A DNA stretch of 64,000 bases from Flavobacteriales bacterium (GTDB lineage Bacteria; Bacteroidota; Bacteroidia; Flavobacteriales_F; PHOS-HE28): NCBI GenBank assembly GCA_016788205.1, contig JAEUTA010000025.1, positions 124,001 to 188,000 on the forward strand, given 5' to 3'. Below, piece after piece: positions 49,120 to 58,368 of the stretch; the first letter of the stretch is position 1; every line of letters starts with the position of its first letter. Under the pieces are notes generated by a model. That model was not told the DNA's origin. It did no database searches and saw only the letters and a program-made list of their open reading frames with translations. Made by a program: the position numbers and the translations under genes.

Positions 49120-50160
49120 ATGGTCATCGCCTTCATCATCAACGAGCTCGCCAAAGAGGTGGACTCCTACACCACCGTTCACCTGGCCTACCACGCGTAC
49201 CGGCTCGGTCACGAACCACTTTTCTTGGAAGTAGGCAAACTCTCCTACGACCCCGATGGACAGATGGGTGGAACGGCCTATGGTCCGCCGAAGAAGACCT
49301 TCAAGACTGTGGCCACCTTCATGGATGCGGTGCGCAAGAGCGCGCCCCGGCACATCACGGCCACCGACATCGAGGTGCTGATGTTGCGCAACGATCCGTC
49401 GGATGATCTGGTGACCCGTCCGTGGGCGGTGGGAGCGGGCATCATCTTCGGACAGCTCGCCGCGCGCAACGGTGTGCTGGTGCTGAACGATCCGTTCGGC
49501 CTCGCGGGCGCCACGAGCAAGCTCTACTTCCAGCACTTCCCGGCCCTCGTTCGTCCGCGCACGCTCATCACGCGCGACCTGGACCAGATCAAGACCTTCT
49601 TCGCCGAGCAGGATGAGCAGATCATCTTGAAACCATTACAGGGCTCAGGTGGCCGTAACGTCTTCAAGGTGAACGACCAGAATCTGGGCAACTTGCGCCA
49701 GATCGTGGATGCCATCGGTCGCGATGGCTACGTGATCGCGCAGGAGTACCTGCCCGATGCCGTGCAAGGCGACATCCGTCTCTTCGTGATGAACGGCAGC
49801 GCGCTGCAACGCGATGGCCATTACGCCGCCTTCCGCCGTGTGACCGCGAAGGGCGATGTGCGAAGCAACATCAAGGCCGGTGGCACCCCCGCAGCCGTGA
49901 AGGTGACGCCCGCCATGCGGCACCTGGTGGAAGCCGTGCGACCCAAGCTGCTCACCGACGGCATGTTCCTCGCCGGCCTGGACATCGTGGGGGACAAGCT
50001 GATGGAGATCAACGTCTTCAGCCCCGGTGGCCTGCACAACATCTCCAAGCTTGAAGGCGTGGACTTCTTCGAACCCGTGATCGAAGCCATCGACCGCAAG
50101 TTGTGGTACAAGAAGCTGTACGGAGAGAAGGTGACGAACGAGGAGTTGGCGGTGCGCTAA
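49120..50160 (+). CDS. Glutathione-synthetase-like ATP-grasp ligase
   Basis: 346 residues. ATP-grasp parts: ITRDLDQIKTF, IILKPLQGSGGRNVFKV (nucleotide-binding Lys and glycine loop), VIAQEYLPDAVQGDIRLFVMNG, and the metal-binding end FLAGLDIVGDKLMEINVFSPGGL with Asp, Glu and Asn. The N-terminal half matches prokaryotic glutathione synthetase (GshB). No gshA lies beside it. With the amidohydrolase and the DUF1704 peptidase it forms a cassette that likely adds and removes an amino acid on some substrate. Confidence 0.9.
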   Translation: MVIAFIINELAKEVDSYTTVHLAYHAYRLGHEPLFLEVGKLSYDPDGQMGGTAYGPPKKTFKTVATFMDAVRKSAPRHITATDIEVLMLRNDPSDDLVTRPWAVGAGIIFGQLAARNGVLVLNDPFGLAGATSKLYFQHFPALVRPRTLITRDLDQIKTFFAEQDEQIILKPLQGSGGRNVFKVNDQNLGNLRQIVDAIGRDGYVIAQEYLPDAVQGDIRLFVMNGSALQRDGHYAAFRRVTAKGDVRSNIKAGGTPAAVKVTPAMRHLVEAVRPKLLTDGMFLAGLDIVGDKLMEINVFSPGGLHNISKLEGVDFFEPVIEAIDRKLWYKKLYGEKVTNEELAVR

Positions 50161-50467
50161 GGGATCATCTATCGGCGTGCGGCGGGAACAGGCGCTTTTC
50201 AGCTCTTGAGTAGGCGAAGAAGTCTCGTGGATGGTCAGCACCACTTCAAAAGACCGTCGTCCTCAGCTTCACCGGTGCGCGGCCTACCTTTCGCCCAGTC
50301 CCGGTCTCACTCGCCGGGAGTTCCGAAGAAGTTGCGTTTCGCAGCGTTCCTCCGATCGTGATCCCGAAGTGGCTTTGCTTCTATTGTGGTGGCAGAGCGG
50401 ATCGTTCTACGGGAAGAACACAAACGCGCGTTGATCCGCTTGGGTGGATCGCGCACGAGGAGGAAAG
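50161..50467. other. Intergenic stretch before the desaturase
   Basis: No coding frame of value. Ends with GGAGGAAAG directly before the ATG at 50468, the only clear Shine-Dalgarno sequence found in the window. Confidence 0.5.
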
Positions 50468-51607
50468 ATGGCTACGACCGTACCCCGATACATCGGCCCG
50501 GATCACGAACGTTCGTTCGGCAGCACGGTACGCTCCCGCGTGAACGCCTCGTTCAAGGAGGCCGGTATGCACACCAAGGCAGGCAAAGGCATCGCCATGA
50601 AAGTCGGGCTGATGCTCGTGCTCTTCTTCGCGCCGCTCGTGGTGCTCTTGCTGGTACCCATGCCGGCTTGGATGGGTTTGCTGCTGGCGCTGCTCATGGG
50701 TGTGGGCATGGCGGGTGTAGGTATGGCTGTGATGCACGATGCCCTGCACGGCGCCACCTCCCGCCGTACCTGGGTGAACGATATGCTTGGCGGTAGCATG
50801 TATCTGCTCGGCAGCGACCCCTTCACCTGGAAGATCCAGCACAATGGCGCGCACCACACGCACACCAACGTGGACGGCATCGATCAGGACATCGACCCGC
50901 CTGATCTGCTGCGCTTCAGCGAGCATGCACCGTTGTGGCGCGTACACCGCTACCAACATGTGTATTCCTTCTTCTTCTATGGCCTGCTCACCCTGGTGAA
51001 GCTCGGAAACGATTTCTTCTCCCTCCTGCGCGTTGCCCGCAGCGGCGATGCGCGCTACAAGGGCCGCAGCCTACCCGTTGATCTGGCCGTGATGGTGCTG
51101 GTGAAGTCAGCGCACGTACTGTTGTTCATCGGCTTGCCCTTGCTGCTCACACCCTTCACCTGGTGGCAGGTGCTGCTGGGTTTCGTGGTGATGCATTTCA
51201 CCTGTAGCGTGATACTGGGCACGGTGTTCCAACTGGCCCACATCGTGGAAGGTGCCGAACAACCTTTGGCGGATGAGAACGGTGTGATCGGCAATGACTG
51301 GGCTGTACACGAACTCCTCACCACGGCCAACTTCGCACCGAACAACAAGCTGCTCACCTGGTACACCGGCGGACTCAACTTCCAAGTGGAACATCACCTG
51401 TTCCCGGCCGTTTCACACCTGCACTACCCGCGCATCGCGGCCATCGTGCAGCGTACAGCTGAGGAGTACGGCCTGCCCTACAACGTGAAGCCTACGTTCC
51501 GTGCAGCCTTGATCTCACACGTGCGTCGCCTGCAGGAACTGGGCGGTGTGGTGCGCAGCGATGCGGCCAAGGTGGTGCAACCGCGATCCGCTGTTCCTGC
51601 GGTTTAG
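50468..51607 (+). CDS. Fatty-acid (acyl-lipid/acyl-CoA) desaturase
   Basis: 379 residues from the ATG at 50468, which has a strong GGAGG site 5-9 bases before it; a GTG at 50444 would skip that site. Three di-iron His boxes: HDALH (90-94), HNGAHH (125-130) and QVEHH in FQVEHHLFPAVSHLHYP (about 299-303). Four membrane helices between. The QxxHH third box is typical of front-end/linoleoyl-type desaturases. Introduces double bonds in membrane fatty acids, probably for cold adaptation. Electron donor not encoded nearby. Confidence 0.92.
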   Translation: MATTVPRYIGPDHERSFGSTVRSRVNASFKEAGMHTKAGKGIAMKVGLMLVLFFAPLVVLLLVPMPAWMGLLLALLMGVGMAGVGMAVMHDALHGATSRRTWVNDMLGGSMYLLGSDPFTWKIQHNGAHHTHTNVDGIDQDIDPPDLLRFSEHAPLWRVHRYQHVYSFFFYGLLTLVKLGNDFFSLLRVARSGDARYKGRSLPVDLAVMVLVKSAHVLLFIGLPLLLTPFTWWQVLLGFVVMHFTCSVILGTVFQLAHIVEGAEQPLADENGVIGNDWAVHELLTTANFAPNNKLLTWYTGGLNFQVEHHLFPAVSHLHYPRIAAIVQRTAEEYGLPYNVKPTFRAALISHVRRLQELGGVVRSDAAKVVQPRSAVPAV

Positions 51608-51661
51608 GTAGCGCCCAGAGGCTACGATCGGCTAGCCCGAGGTAGAATAGCGCGTAGCGTC

Positions 51662-52039
51662 CTACCGAACGAACCAGCGCCACGGCCACCCTCTTCGTTT
51701 GACGGTGATGACGGGTGGTCCACCGATCAGTTGCACCTGGTTCAGTTCGAATCTCACCCAACGCTTATCGTGGCTCAATTCCACACCGGGGAAGGTGCCC
51801 CGCTCATAATCGATGGCCTCCACGATGCAGGTATACGTGCCGGGTGCGAGTCCGGTGAGGGTGAAGCGCCCATCCGGGTCCGCTTCCGCTACGTGTGAAC
51901 GGTCGTGCAGGTACACATGGGCGAATGGAACGGGTTCGCTCGTGCTGTGATCAACCACCACGCCGCTTAGGCCGATGAGCTGCGCAGGACATGGCATGGC
52001 GACCACCGCGAAAAGAAGAAGCAGGAGCAGGCGTTGCAT
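51662..52039 (-). CDS. Small exported carboxypeptidase-like regulatory domain protein
   Basis: 125 residues from the ATG at 52039 (signal peptide MQRLLLLLLFAVVAMPCPAQ). One CarboxypepD_reg domain: LSGVVVDHSTSEPVPFAHVYL, DPDGRFTLTGLAPGTYTCIVEAI. Ends in a basic, aromatic tail (RRGWPWRWFVR). Usually such domains precede a TonB receptor barrel; here it stands alone, so its role is open. Confidence 0.82.
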   Translation of the reverse strand: MQRLLLLLLFAVVAMPCPAQLIGLSGVVVDHSTSEPVPFAHVYLHDRSHVAEADPDGRFTLTGLAPGTYTCIVEAIDYERGTFPGVELSHDKRWVRFELNQVQLIGGPPVITVKRRGWPWRWFVR

Positions 52040-52135
52040 ACCTTCTAGATGCGGCGCACCGTGGAATTGCATGATCGCTTTGTGCGATCCCTGAATACTT
52101 GCCGTGTGACCTAGCGCCGCTGTGCTATTGACCGC

Positions 52136-52567
52136 TCAATACCCGGCTATCCGCTGCTCCAGCCTGTCCGCGATGGCATTGAACTCGGCCACCATGGAGT
52201 CATGACCTTGCATCAATTCGTCGTAGCGGATGGTGAAGGCCTCTTCGCTCGCCGTCGCATCGTTACTGAGGGCTGCGGCGCGCTCGGCCATGAAGCGCTC
52301 GTCACTGGCCACGATGGACTCCAGGTCGCCCAGCCAGATGGAGGTCCGCTCCAGTTCGCGTGGTGCTGGATCATCCGGCTTGGCCTTCTTCACCTTTTCG
52401 GCGAATGCGTTGAAATGCGCTGTGGCCGTATCCAGGCGTTGCTGCATGGCGGTATGGCTCTGTTCCAGCAGGGCATCATCGGCCGCGTATCGGGTCTCCT
52501 TGGCGGAGGTGGTACACGCGTTGATCAGGATGACGGCGCCGAGCAGCAGTGGCAAAGTGGTTCGCAT
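52136..52567 (-). CDS. Small helical lipoprotein
   Basis: 143 residues from the ATG at 52567 (the frame is open upstream but without sensible sequence). Lipoprotein signal MRTTLPLLLGAVILINACT (lipid Cys C18). The rest is predicted as long helices with charged heptads (TATAHFNAFAEKVKKAK, DSMVAEFNAIADRLEQRI). No family recognised. Confidence 0.75.
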   Translation of the reverse strand: MRTTLPLLLGAVILINACTTSAKETRYAADDALLEQSHTAMQQRLDTATAHFNAFAEKVKKAKPDDPAPRELERTSIWLGDLESIVASDERFMAERAAALSNDATASEEAFTIRYDELMQGHDSMVAEFNAIADRLEQRIAGY

Positions 52568-52741
52568 GGAACGCAAGCTAGAGGGTTTCTCAAGATTGCT
52601 TTCGCTAGCGAGCGAGAGGTATTTCGCGTCCAGGCGAGACGTCGGAACCGAGCATAGTCGGGTGCTCTGTGAGGTTTCCGACAACGAAGCATGGACGTGA
52701 AAGACCCGAGCGTAGCCCGAAGGGCATTTTTGAGATGCCCT

Positions 52742-53089
52742 CTAGGGTCTTGGTGGAAAGGGGCGCGTAAGGATCAGCCACTTCGGTGCCACGTTGCGCC
52801 AGGCGAGGTCCATGGCATAACGGAAGAGCCGTACATTCACATGGGCGAGGAACACGCTCGTCCAGCCGTATTTGCCCAGTTTCTGCGGTACGGCAGCGAA
52901 CGCGTCGGGATGTGCTTCCATGAAGTCGGCCTGTTGAGCGGGCGTCAGCTTCAGCACGGCGCGTTGTTCCTCGTCCCACACGGTGAGGTAGATCTTCTTC
53001 TTCACGCTGTAGCTGGGCCGTCCGAAATGTTCCTTCACCGCCGTGCCGGGCATGTCCAGCGCCACTGCGCGCAGGTGTTGGCTGTCCAT
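52742..53089 (-). CDS. MmcQ/YjbR family protein
   Basis: 115 residues. The family features: VKEHFGRPSYSVKKKIYLTVW, LKLTPAQQADFMEAHPDAF, KLGKYGWTSVFLAHV and the final helix LFRYAMDLAWRNVAPKWL (cited separately). A CyaY-like fold binding DNA in some members; role unknown. TACCTTCC lies four bases before the ATG. Confidence 0.88.
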   Translation of the reverse strand: MDSQHLRAVALDMPGTAVKEHFGRPSYSVKKKIYLTVWDEEQRAVLKLTPAQQADFMEAHPDAFAAVPQKLGKYGWTSVFLAHVNVRLFRYAMDLAWRNVAPKWLILTRPFPPRP

Positions 53090-53093
53090 GGGG

Positions 53094-53101
53094 GGAAGGT
53101 A
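53094..53101 (-). promoter_or_regulatory. -7-like box four bases before the YjbR gene
   Basis: TACCTTCC on the minus strand, then CCCC, then the ATG at 53089. Confidence 0.35.
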
Positions 53102-53119
53102 TGGGCTGGTCGCGGGTAC

Positions 53120-53914
53120 TCAGGCCCACACGTCGTTGAGCGTGCTGCGTAGCAGAAGGTCCAGCTTCTCGGTGTCCGCATCCGTGGCGGCGTTCGGCAG
53201 TGGCGGGTTGGCCTCGTAGTGCGCCAGACGGCCTTCGATCCAGGTGTGCAGCACAGCCACAGGCGGGGCCTTGCCCAATTCCCCACCACTCATCTTATCC
53301 TGCAGCAATTGGTCCACGGACGTGCGCACGGGTCCATCGGGTAGCAGGCGCTCCACCAACAGATGGAATTCCATGGGGGCCATGGTCCCGGTCGCCATGA
53401 TCCAGTCGCAGGCCAGCAAGGGCCGCAGCACATAGAGGTACTTCTTTAGTCGCACCTCCGGACCTTGCAGGTAGTGTGCATGGTTGCGCTTGGCCATGCT
53501 CAGGTAGTGGTACATCACCGAGACCGGACTGAAGAAGCTGTTGGAGAGTAAGCGCAATCGCTCGGCCGTGTGATACTGTTCCAAGTAGAGCAACGGGCTG
53601 CGTAGCCATTCCAGCAAGGGCGGGTTGCTCTTGCGAAAGAGCTTCAAGGCTTTGCGGAGTTCCCAGCCAGCGAGGTCGATGTCCAAGGGGAGCATCTCCT
53701 CGATCACATCGCGCTTGCTGTCGATGCTGAGGTACCACTCGGGCTTGTGTACATAGATGAAGCGCACATCCCAGTCGCTATCCGGGCTTGCAAAGCCCCA
53801 GGCCCGGCTACCACTCTCCACGGCGAGCAGCACCTTCACTTGGTGCTGCTCCTCTGCACGGTGGAGCGCCTTCAGAATGGCGCTGTGGATGGGAGGTGGG
53901 ATGGAAGCGGACAT
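53120..53914 (-). CDS. RlaP-like nucleotidyltransferase (DNA polymerase beta superfamily)
   Basis: 264 residues. N-terminal nucleotidyltransferase domain with GSRAWGFASPDSDWDVRFIY (residues 35-54): the GS loop and the two metal-binding Asp residues D47 and D49. A helical part follows (KLFRKSNPPLLEWLRSPLLY, YHYLSMAKRNHAHYL, KKYLYVLRPLLACDW). This is the PF10127 family, named RlaP for its association with RNA ligases. The next gene upstream on the same strand, 34 bases away, is kptA, also an RNA-repair enzyme, which supports an RNA-end repair role. Confidence 0.88.
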   Translation of the reverse strand: MSASIPPPIHSAILKALHRAEEQHQVKVLLAVESGSRAWGFASPDSDWDVRFIYVHKPEWYLSIDSKRDVIEEMLPLDIDLAGWELRKALKLFRKSNPPLLEWLRSPLLYLEQYHTAERLRLLSNSFFSPVSVMYHYLSMAKRNHAHYLQGPEVRLKKYLYVLRPLLACDWIMATGTMAPMEFHLLVERLLPDGPVRTSVDQLLQDKMSGGELGKAPPVAVLHTWIEGRLAHYEANPPLPNAATDADTEKLDLLLRSTLNDVWA

Positions 53915-53918
53915 GCGC

Positions 53919-53926
53919 CGAAACTA
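53919..53926 (-). promoter_or_regulatory. -7 box TAGTTTCG four bases before the RlaP-like gene
   Basis: On the minus strand TAGTTTCG, GCGC, then the ATG at 53914. It suggests an own promoter in addition to read-through from kptA. Confidence 0.4.
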
Positions 53927-53948
53927 CGTGCGGCCCGCGGAAGTGCGG

Positions 53949-54494
53949 TCATTCCTGGCTCACATACGGCGCAGGCACCGCGTCCGTTAGCCAAACGCCG
54001 TTCGTACTGCGGAAGAACACGAAGCCCTCGTGATGCATCCGGGCACTGTCCACGACAAGCACAACCGCCGTTCCATGTCGTTGCCCCACCTTCAGTGCCG
54101 TCTCGCGCTCGGCGGAAAGGTGCACATGATGGCGCTCTCCTTTCAGGAGACCTTGTTCCTGAATGGACGGCCAATTGCGCGCTGCAGTGCCGTGGAACAA
54201 GATGCCAGGTGGCTCGGTGGGTTGGTAACCAAGGTCTACTTCCACGGAATGGCCTTGGTTGGCGCGTATGCGTTCGCCATCCCGTGAAAGTGCGAAGCGT
54301 TGCTTGTCACTCTCGCGCACCAGTTGTGCGATCAGTTCGGGCGTGTAGGTCATGCCCTGTGCTGCGGCTTTGCTGATCAGCTGATCAACATCCACCCACC
54401 CGTTCTCATCCATGCGCAAGCCGATGAGCTCCGGTTGATGCCGCAGCACCAGTGAAAGGAACTTGCTCGCCTGCTTCAATGCCTTCTCATTCAT
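53949..54494 (-). CDS. kptA: RNA 2'-phosphotransferase (Tpt1/KptA)
   Basis: 181 residues from the ATG at 54494 (an upstream ATG at 54530 lies behind a -7-like box and is rejected). Family motifs: KFLSLVLRHQPE (catalytic Arg18, His19), MDENGWVDVDQLI, RIRANQGHSVEVDLGY (Arg), LFHGTAARNWPSI, RHHVHLS and FFRSTNGVWLT (third and fourth functional positions). Transfers an internal RNA 2'-phosphate to NAD+, giving ADP-ribose 1'',2''-cyclic phosphate. In bacteria without tRNA introns it is thought to act in RNA repair. Confidence 0.95.
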   Translation of the reverse strand: MNEKALKQASKFLSLVLRHQPELIGLRMDENGWVDVDQLISKAAAQGMTYTPELIAQLVRESDKQRFALSRDGERIRANQGHSVEVDLGYQPTEPPGILFHGTAARNWPSIQEQGLLKGERHHVHLSAERETALKVGQRHGTAVVLVVDSARMHHEGFVFFRSTNGVWLTDAVPAPYVSQE

Positions 54495-54498
54495 GTGG

Positions 54499-54506
54499 CG
54501 AAGATC
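54499..54506 (-). promoter_or_regulatory. -7-like box GATCTTCG four bases before kptA
   Basis: GATCTTCG on the minus strand, CCAC, then the ATG at 54494. Confidence 0.35.
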
Positions 54507-54599
54507 GTGGTGTTCTGGTCGCGATCGCACCGCTTTCCAAGAAGTGGCATACGACCGGTCGGATGTCGGTATTGAACCGCTCGCTTCCGGTGGTGCCCC

Positions 54600-56033
54600 T
54601 CACTCCACCGCCTCCTTCCTCAACATGTAGTGGCTTACCGTGCTGCCATCATCCTTGCGCAGTCCGCGGAAGATGAGGCTGGAGATGATGGTGAAGGCAC
54701 CGAGCACGAGGAAGGTGTGGTGCAGGCCGTTGATGTAGGCCACATGGTCCGTCTGCGCGATGTCCGAGAGGAAGAGGGCCGCCACCAAAGACGCGGAGGC
54801 CACGCCGAAACTGAGGGCCAGTTGCTGCGCGGTGCTGGCGATGCTGCTGGCCTCGCTGGCGCGGTCATCGTCCACATCGGCGTAGGTGAGCGAATTCATG
54901 CAGGTGAATTGCAACGAGGAGAAGAGCCCCTGTGCCAGGCTGAGCAGCACGATGAAGACGACGGGCGTAGACATGTCAACGAAGGTGTAGCACATGATGT
55001 TGGCGCCCAGGAGCCAGGTGTTCCACAGCAGTACCTGCCGATGCCCGAAGCGTTCCAGCAGGCGGCGGCTCATGATCTTCATGCCGATGGCTGCCGCAGC
55101 GAGGGGTGTGGTGAGCAGGCCTGCTTCCAGCGGTGAATAGCCCAGGCCGATCTGATACAGCAAGGGCAGCAGGAAAGGCATGCCACCCACACCGAGCCGC
55201 GTGATGAACCCGCCGACCACCGGGATGCGGAATGTGCGCACAGCGAAGAGGCGCATGTAGAGGAGCGGATGTGCCGTGTGCCGTGCATGCAACTGGTAGC
55301 CGATCAACAGCACGATGGATGCGGCGAACATGAGCACGATCTCCTTCAGCGGCCAGCTATGCTCACCGAAGACTTCCAGCACGTAGGAGAGCAGCGCGAT
55401 GCCCGTACCGAAGAGCAGCATGCCCAGCGTATCCAGTGGCGTGGTGTCGGTATCGCGGAAGTCGGGCATGTAGCGGCGGATCATCCACGAGCCCGCGATG
55501 CCGATGGGGATGTTGACCAGGAAGATGCTGCGCCACGGGAAGAGGTGTACCAATGCACCGCCGATGAAGGGCCCCACAAGCGGTGCCACCAGCGCGGGGA
55601 TCACCACGTAGTTCATCATCGCCAGCATCTGCGAGCGCGGGTAGGCCCGGATCAGCGCGATGCGGCCCACGGGCACCATCATGCTGCCGCCCACACCTTG
55701 CAGGAAACGCGAAGCGATGAGCATCGGCAGGTTGGTGCTGAGGCCGCACAACAACGAGCCGATGGTGAACAACGCCACCGCCATGCGGAACACACGGCGT
55801 GTACCGTAACGATCGGCCACCCAGCCGCTCACCGGGATGAAGATGGCCAGCGCCAGCGTGTAGCTGGTCAACACCGCCTTCAAACTGAGCGCGCTGGTGC
55901 CCAGGTCCTCGGCGATCACCGGCACCGCCGTGTTGAGGATGCTAATGTCCAGGTGCTCCATGAAGAGCCCCACGGCCACCAACCACGGCAGCACACGCAG
56001 CGTCTTCGCATCCAACTCCCGGCGGGCAGGCAT
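54600..56033 (-). CDS. DHA2-type MFS drug efflux transporter
   Basis: 477 residues with about 14 membrane helices. Motifs of the EmrB/QacA group: motif D1-like [20 protein letters not shown], motif [14 protein letters not shown], motif C-like [21 protein letters not shown] (20-residue blocks cited by position 18-37, 70-82, 150-170). Proton-driven export of drugs or toxic compounds across the inner membrane. No membrane-fusion partner beside it. Confidence 0.9.
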   Translation of the reverse strand: MPARRELDAKTLRVLPWLVAVGLFMEHLDISILNTAVPVIAEDLGTSALSLKAVLTSYTLALAIFIPVSGWVADRYGTRRVFRMAVALFTIGSLLCGLSTNLPMLIASRFLQGVGGSMMVPVGRIALIRAYPRSQMLAMMNYVVIPALVAPLVGPFIGGALVHLFPWRSIFLVNIPIGIAGSWMIRRYMPDFRDTDTTPLDTLGMLLFGTGIALLSYVLEVFGEHSWPLKEIVLMFAASIVLLIGYQLHARHTAHPLLYMRLFAVRTFRIPVVGGFITRLGVGGMPFLLPLLYQIGLGYSPLEAGLLTTPLAAAAIGMKIMSRRLLERFGHRQVLLWNTWLLGANIMCYTFVDMSTPVVFIVLLSLAQGLFSSLQFTCMNSLTYADVDDDRASEASSIASTAQQLALSFGVASASLVAALFLSDIAQTDHVAYINGLHHTFLVLGAFTIISSLIFRGLRKDDGSTVSHYMLRKEAVE

Positions 56034-56037
56034 GGTG

Positions 56038-56045
56038 CGAAGGTC
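56038..56045 (-). promoter_or_regulatory. -7-like box GACCTTCG four bases before the MFS gene
   Basis: GACCTTCG on the minus strand, CACC, then the ATG at 56033. Confidence 0.35.
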
Positions 56046-56179
56046 GGCACATGGGCCAAGCTTTCCTGCGCACGATAAGGCTCTGGCACGATCGTGCTGG
56101 GAACAGGTCTACGTGCTATCCCCGTGTATACCGCCACGTCTGTCAGGTTCGCCGTTTGCCTATCGGAACTTCGCGCCCC

Positions 56180-57190
56180 ATGATCCCTTTCTCCATCCTC
56201 GACCTCGCGCCGGTAGCCCATGGCAGCAGTGCCACGCAAGCATTCCGCAATTCAGTGGAATTGGCGCAGGAAGCCGAGCGCTTGGGCTTCCATCGCGTGT
56301 GGCTGGCCGAGCATCATGGTATGGCGGGCATCGCCAGTGCGGCAACGGCGGTGGTGATCGGTCACATCGCAGGTGCCACCAAGACCATCCGCGTGGGCAG
56401 CGGTGGCATCATGTTGCCGAACCACGCGCCGTACATCATCGCCGAGCAATTCGGCACGCTCAACGCGATGTTCCCCGGTCGTATCGACCTGGGTCTCGGC
56501 CGCGCACCGGGAACGGACCAGGCCACGGCACAAGCCCTCCGGCGCGACCTGCAAGCCAGCGCCGAACGCTTCCCAGCCGATGTCCAAGAACTGCAACATT
56601 GGTTCCGCGCAGGGGAGCCGGGGCAGAAGATCATCGCTTACCCGGCCGCCGGGCAGCAGGTACCGCTCTGGTTGCTGGGCAGCAGTCTCTTCAGCGCGCA
56701 GCTCGCCGCGCACCTGGGCCTGCCGTTCGCCTTCGCCTCGCACTTCGCGCCGGAGCACATGGCACAGGCCATCGCGGTCTACCGTTCACGGTTCCAACCG
56801 AGCGACCAGCTGGACAAGCCCTACGCCATGCTCACGGTGAACGTCTTCGCGGCCGATACCGATGCCGAGGCACGTAGGCTCTTCACCAGTATGCAGGTGC
56901 AGTTCATCAACCTCATCCGCGGCGTGCCCGGACAGGTACAGCCGCCGGTGGACGATATCGAAGCCTACTGGCGCCCGGAGGAGAAGGCCTGGGTGCAGAA
57001 GTCGCTCGCCCGATCGTTCGTGGGCAGTGCCGATACCGTGGAGCGTGGGCTGCGTGCCTTCCTCGATGAGTTCCGTCCGGACGAATTGATGGTGAGCGGT
57101 CACTTCTTCGACCCGGAAGCGCGCTTGCGTTCGGTCCGCATCGCGGCGGAGGTGCGGGAGCGGTTGGGTGCGTCTCGGCTCACGGCGTGA
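56180..57190 (+). CDS. LLM-class flavin-dependent oxidoreductase (luciferase-like monooxygenase)
   Basis: 336 residues from the ATG at 56180; the longer frame upstream has no sensible sequence. Family sequence: [77 protein letters not shown] (YhbW/MsnO8 group). Uses reduced FMN and oxygen on an unknown substrate. GAACTTCG precedes the ATG by six bases. Single gene. Confidence 0.92.
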   Translation: MIPFSILDLAPVAHGSSATQAFRNSVELAQEAERLGFHRVWLAEHHGMAGIASAATAVVIGHIAGATKTIRVGSGGIMLPNHAPYIIAEQFGTLNAMFPGRIDLGLGRAPGTDQATAQALRRDLQASAERFPADVQELQHWFRAGEPGQKIIAYPAAGQQVPLWLLGSSLFSAQLAAHLGLPFAFASHFAPEHMAQAIAVYRSRFQPSDQLDKPYAMLTVNVFAADTDAEARRLFTSMQVQFINLIRGVPGQVQPPVDDIEAYWRPEEKAWVQKSLARSFVGSADTVERGLRAFLDEFRPDELMVSGHFFDPEARLRSVRIAAEVRERLGASRLTA

Positions 57191-57197
57191 GCCCCGT

Positions 57198-58214
57198 TCA
57201 CATCAGGATCCCATCCACCGGCTTCGGCGCTTCGGGCAGGTCAACATCACCGATCATCTGGCGCAGGTCGGTCTCGATGCCACGCGCCATGGTGAACATC
57301 GGCACATCGTTCATCAGACCCTCGAAGGGGTTCTCGCTGTAGTCGCCGATCAGTTCCATGGTGACGAAGACCCAGCTGACCAGCACGCTGATGGGGATGG
57401 TGACCCAGGCCAGAGCGGCATCCACACGACTGAACTCGAACACCAGGCCCAAGGGCACCAGCAGGATGAAAATGAACACGAACACCGAGCTGAAGGCCCC
57501 GTACTGGCGTGGGAAAGGGAAGTTCTTGATGCGCTCCGCGCGGCCCTGCTCGTTCACCAGTTCGGTGATCACGCGTTGCAGCTCCACGTGGTGATAGGTA
57601 CTCAAGAGGCCCGCGCGGTGCAGTTCGTTCAGGTGCTTCGTCTGCGCCGTGATCAGCTGCACGGCGGGGTTGCGGAAGGCGAGGGCTTCGCGCACGGCGT
57701 CGGTATCCAGGAAACGTGCGAGTTCCACCTCCACGGGTGGTGCGTTCAGGTCGCGGAGGATCTCGCTGCGGTCGTTGGTGTCGAAGAGACGTCGGTGCTC
57801 CCATGATCGCGGTTGGAGCAATACATGGCGTAGCGCGTGGATCCAGGCCAGGTGCCGCATCACCAATTCGCGTTGGATGCAGGTCAATTCCTCTGGCGAT
57901 ACCGGCGACGTCGCGTTCGTGGTGGTCACGAAGCCCAGCACACCGGCGGCCCAGTTACGGCTCATGTTCACGATACCGCCCCAGATGCGGCGCGCCTCCC
58001 AGAGCCTGTCGTAGCTGCTGTTGTTCTTGAAACCCACATAGAAGGCCACCGCCGTGCCGATGATACCCACCGGCAGGAAGGGGATGCCCACGTACTTGAG
58101 GTCGCTGACGTGGCGCAGATAGACGATGAAACTCGACCAAGCGGCCATGATCAAGCTTTGGCGCCAGGTTACGGATAGGATGAAGCGGGGAGGGATGATG
58201 CGCTGGACGAACAT
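57198..58214 (-). CDS. Bestrophin family channel (YneE-like)
   Basis: 338 residues from the ATG at 58214. Four membrane helices (about 12-32, 45-60, 245-265, 275-295). Family blocks: FVGFKNNSSYDRLWEARRIWGGIVNMSRNWAAG is the conserved N-terminal channel part (residues about 56-88) and MELIGDYSENPFEGLMNDVP the conserved C-terminal part. Bacterial bestrophins form pentameric ion channels, some conducting cations, others anions. Convergent with the LLM gene, 7 bases apart. Confidence 0.92.
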   Translation of the reverse strand: MFVQRIIPPRFILSVTWRQSLIMAAWSSFIVYLRHVSDLKYVGIPFLPVGIIGTAVAFYVGFKNNSSYDRLWEARRIWGGIVNMSRNWAAGVLGFVTTTNATSPVSPEELTCIQRELVMRHLAWIHALRHVLLQPRSWEHRRLFDTNDRSEILRDLNAPPVEVELARFLDTDAVREALAFRNPAVQLITAQTKHLNELHRAGLLSTYHHVELQRVITELVNEQGRAERIKNFPFPRQYGAFSSVFVFIFILLVPLGLVFEFSRVDAALAWVTIPISVLVSWVFVTMELIGDYSENPFEGLMNDVPMFTMARGIETDLRQMIGDVDLPEAPKPVDGILM

Positions 58215-58322
58215 CGGCGGGGATTGACCGGCTGAAACTAAGCAGCGGAGCGATCGAGCTGTGCTTACTTGATCAGTGCGATGAAGAGGATGATGCAGGA
58301 CAGCGTGTGCATACCCCAACTA

Positions 58323-58346
58323 GAAACCCCTCCGAAGAGGGGTTCC
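58323..58346 (-). terminator. Intrinsic terminator of the T9SS gene
   Basis: On the minus strand AACCCCTC-TTCG-GAGGGGTT, followed by T-rich sequence: an 8-bp stem with a stable UUCG loop, 23 bases after the stop at 58369. Confidence 0.75.
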
Positions 58347-58368
58347 CGTTCGAGGGTGCATAGGCCTG

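Noticed and set aside
55269..56078. 269-codon open frame opposite the MFS gene
   Set aside because: Composed mostly of His, Gln, Arg and Asp, which are complement images of membrane-helix codons.
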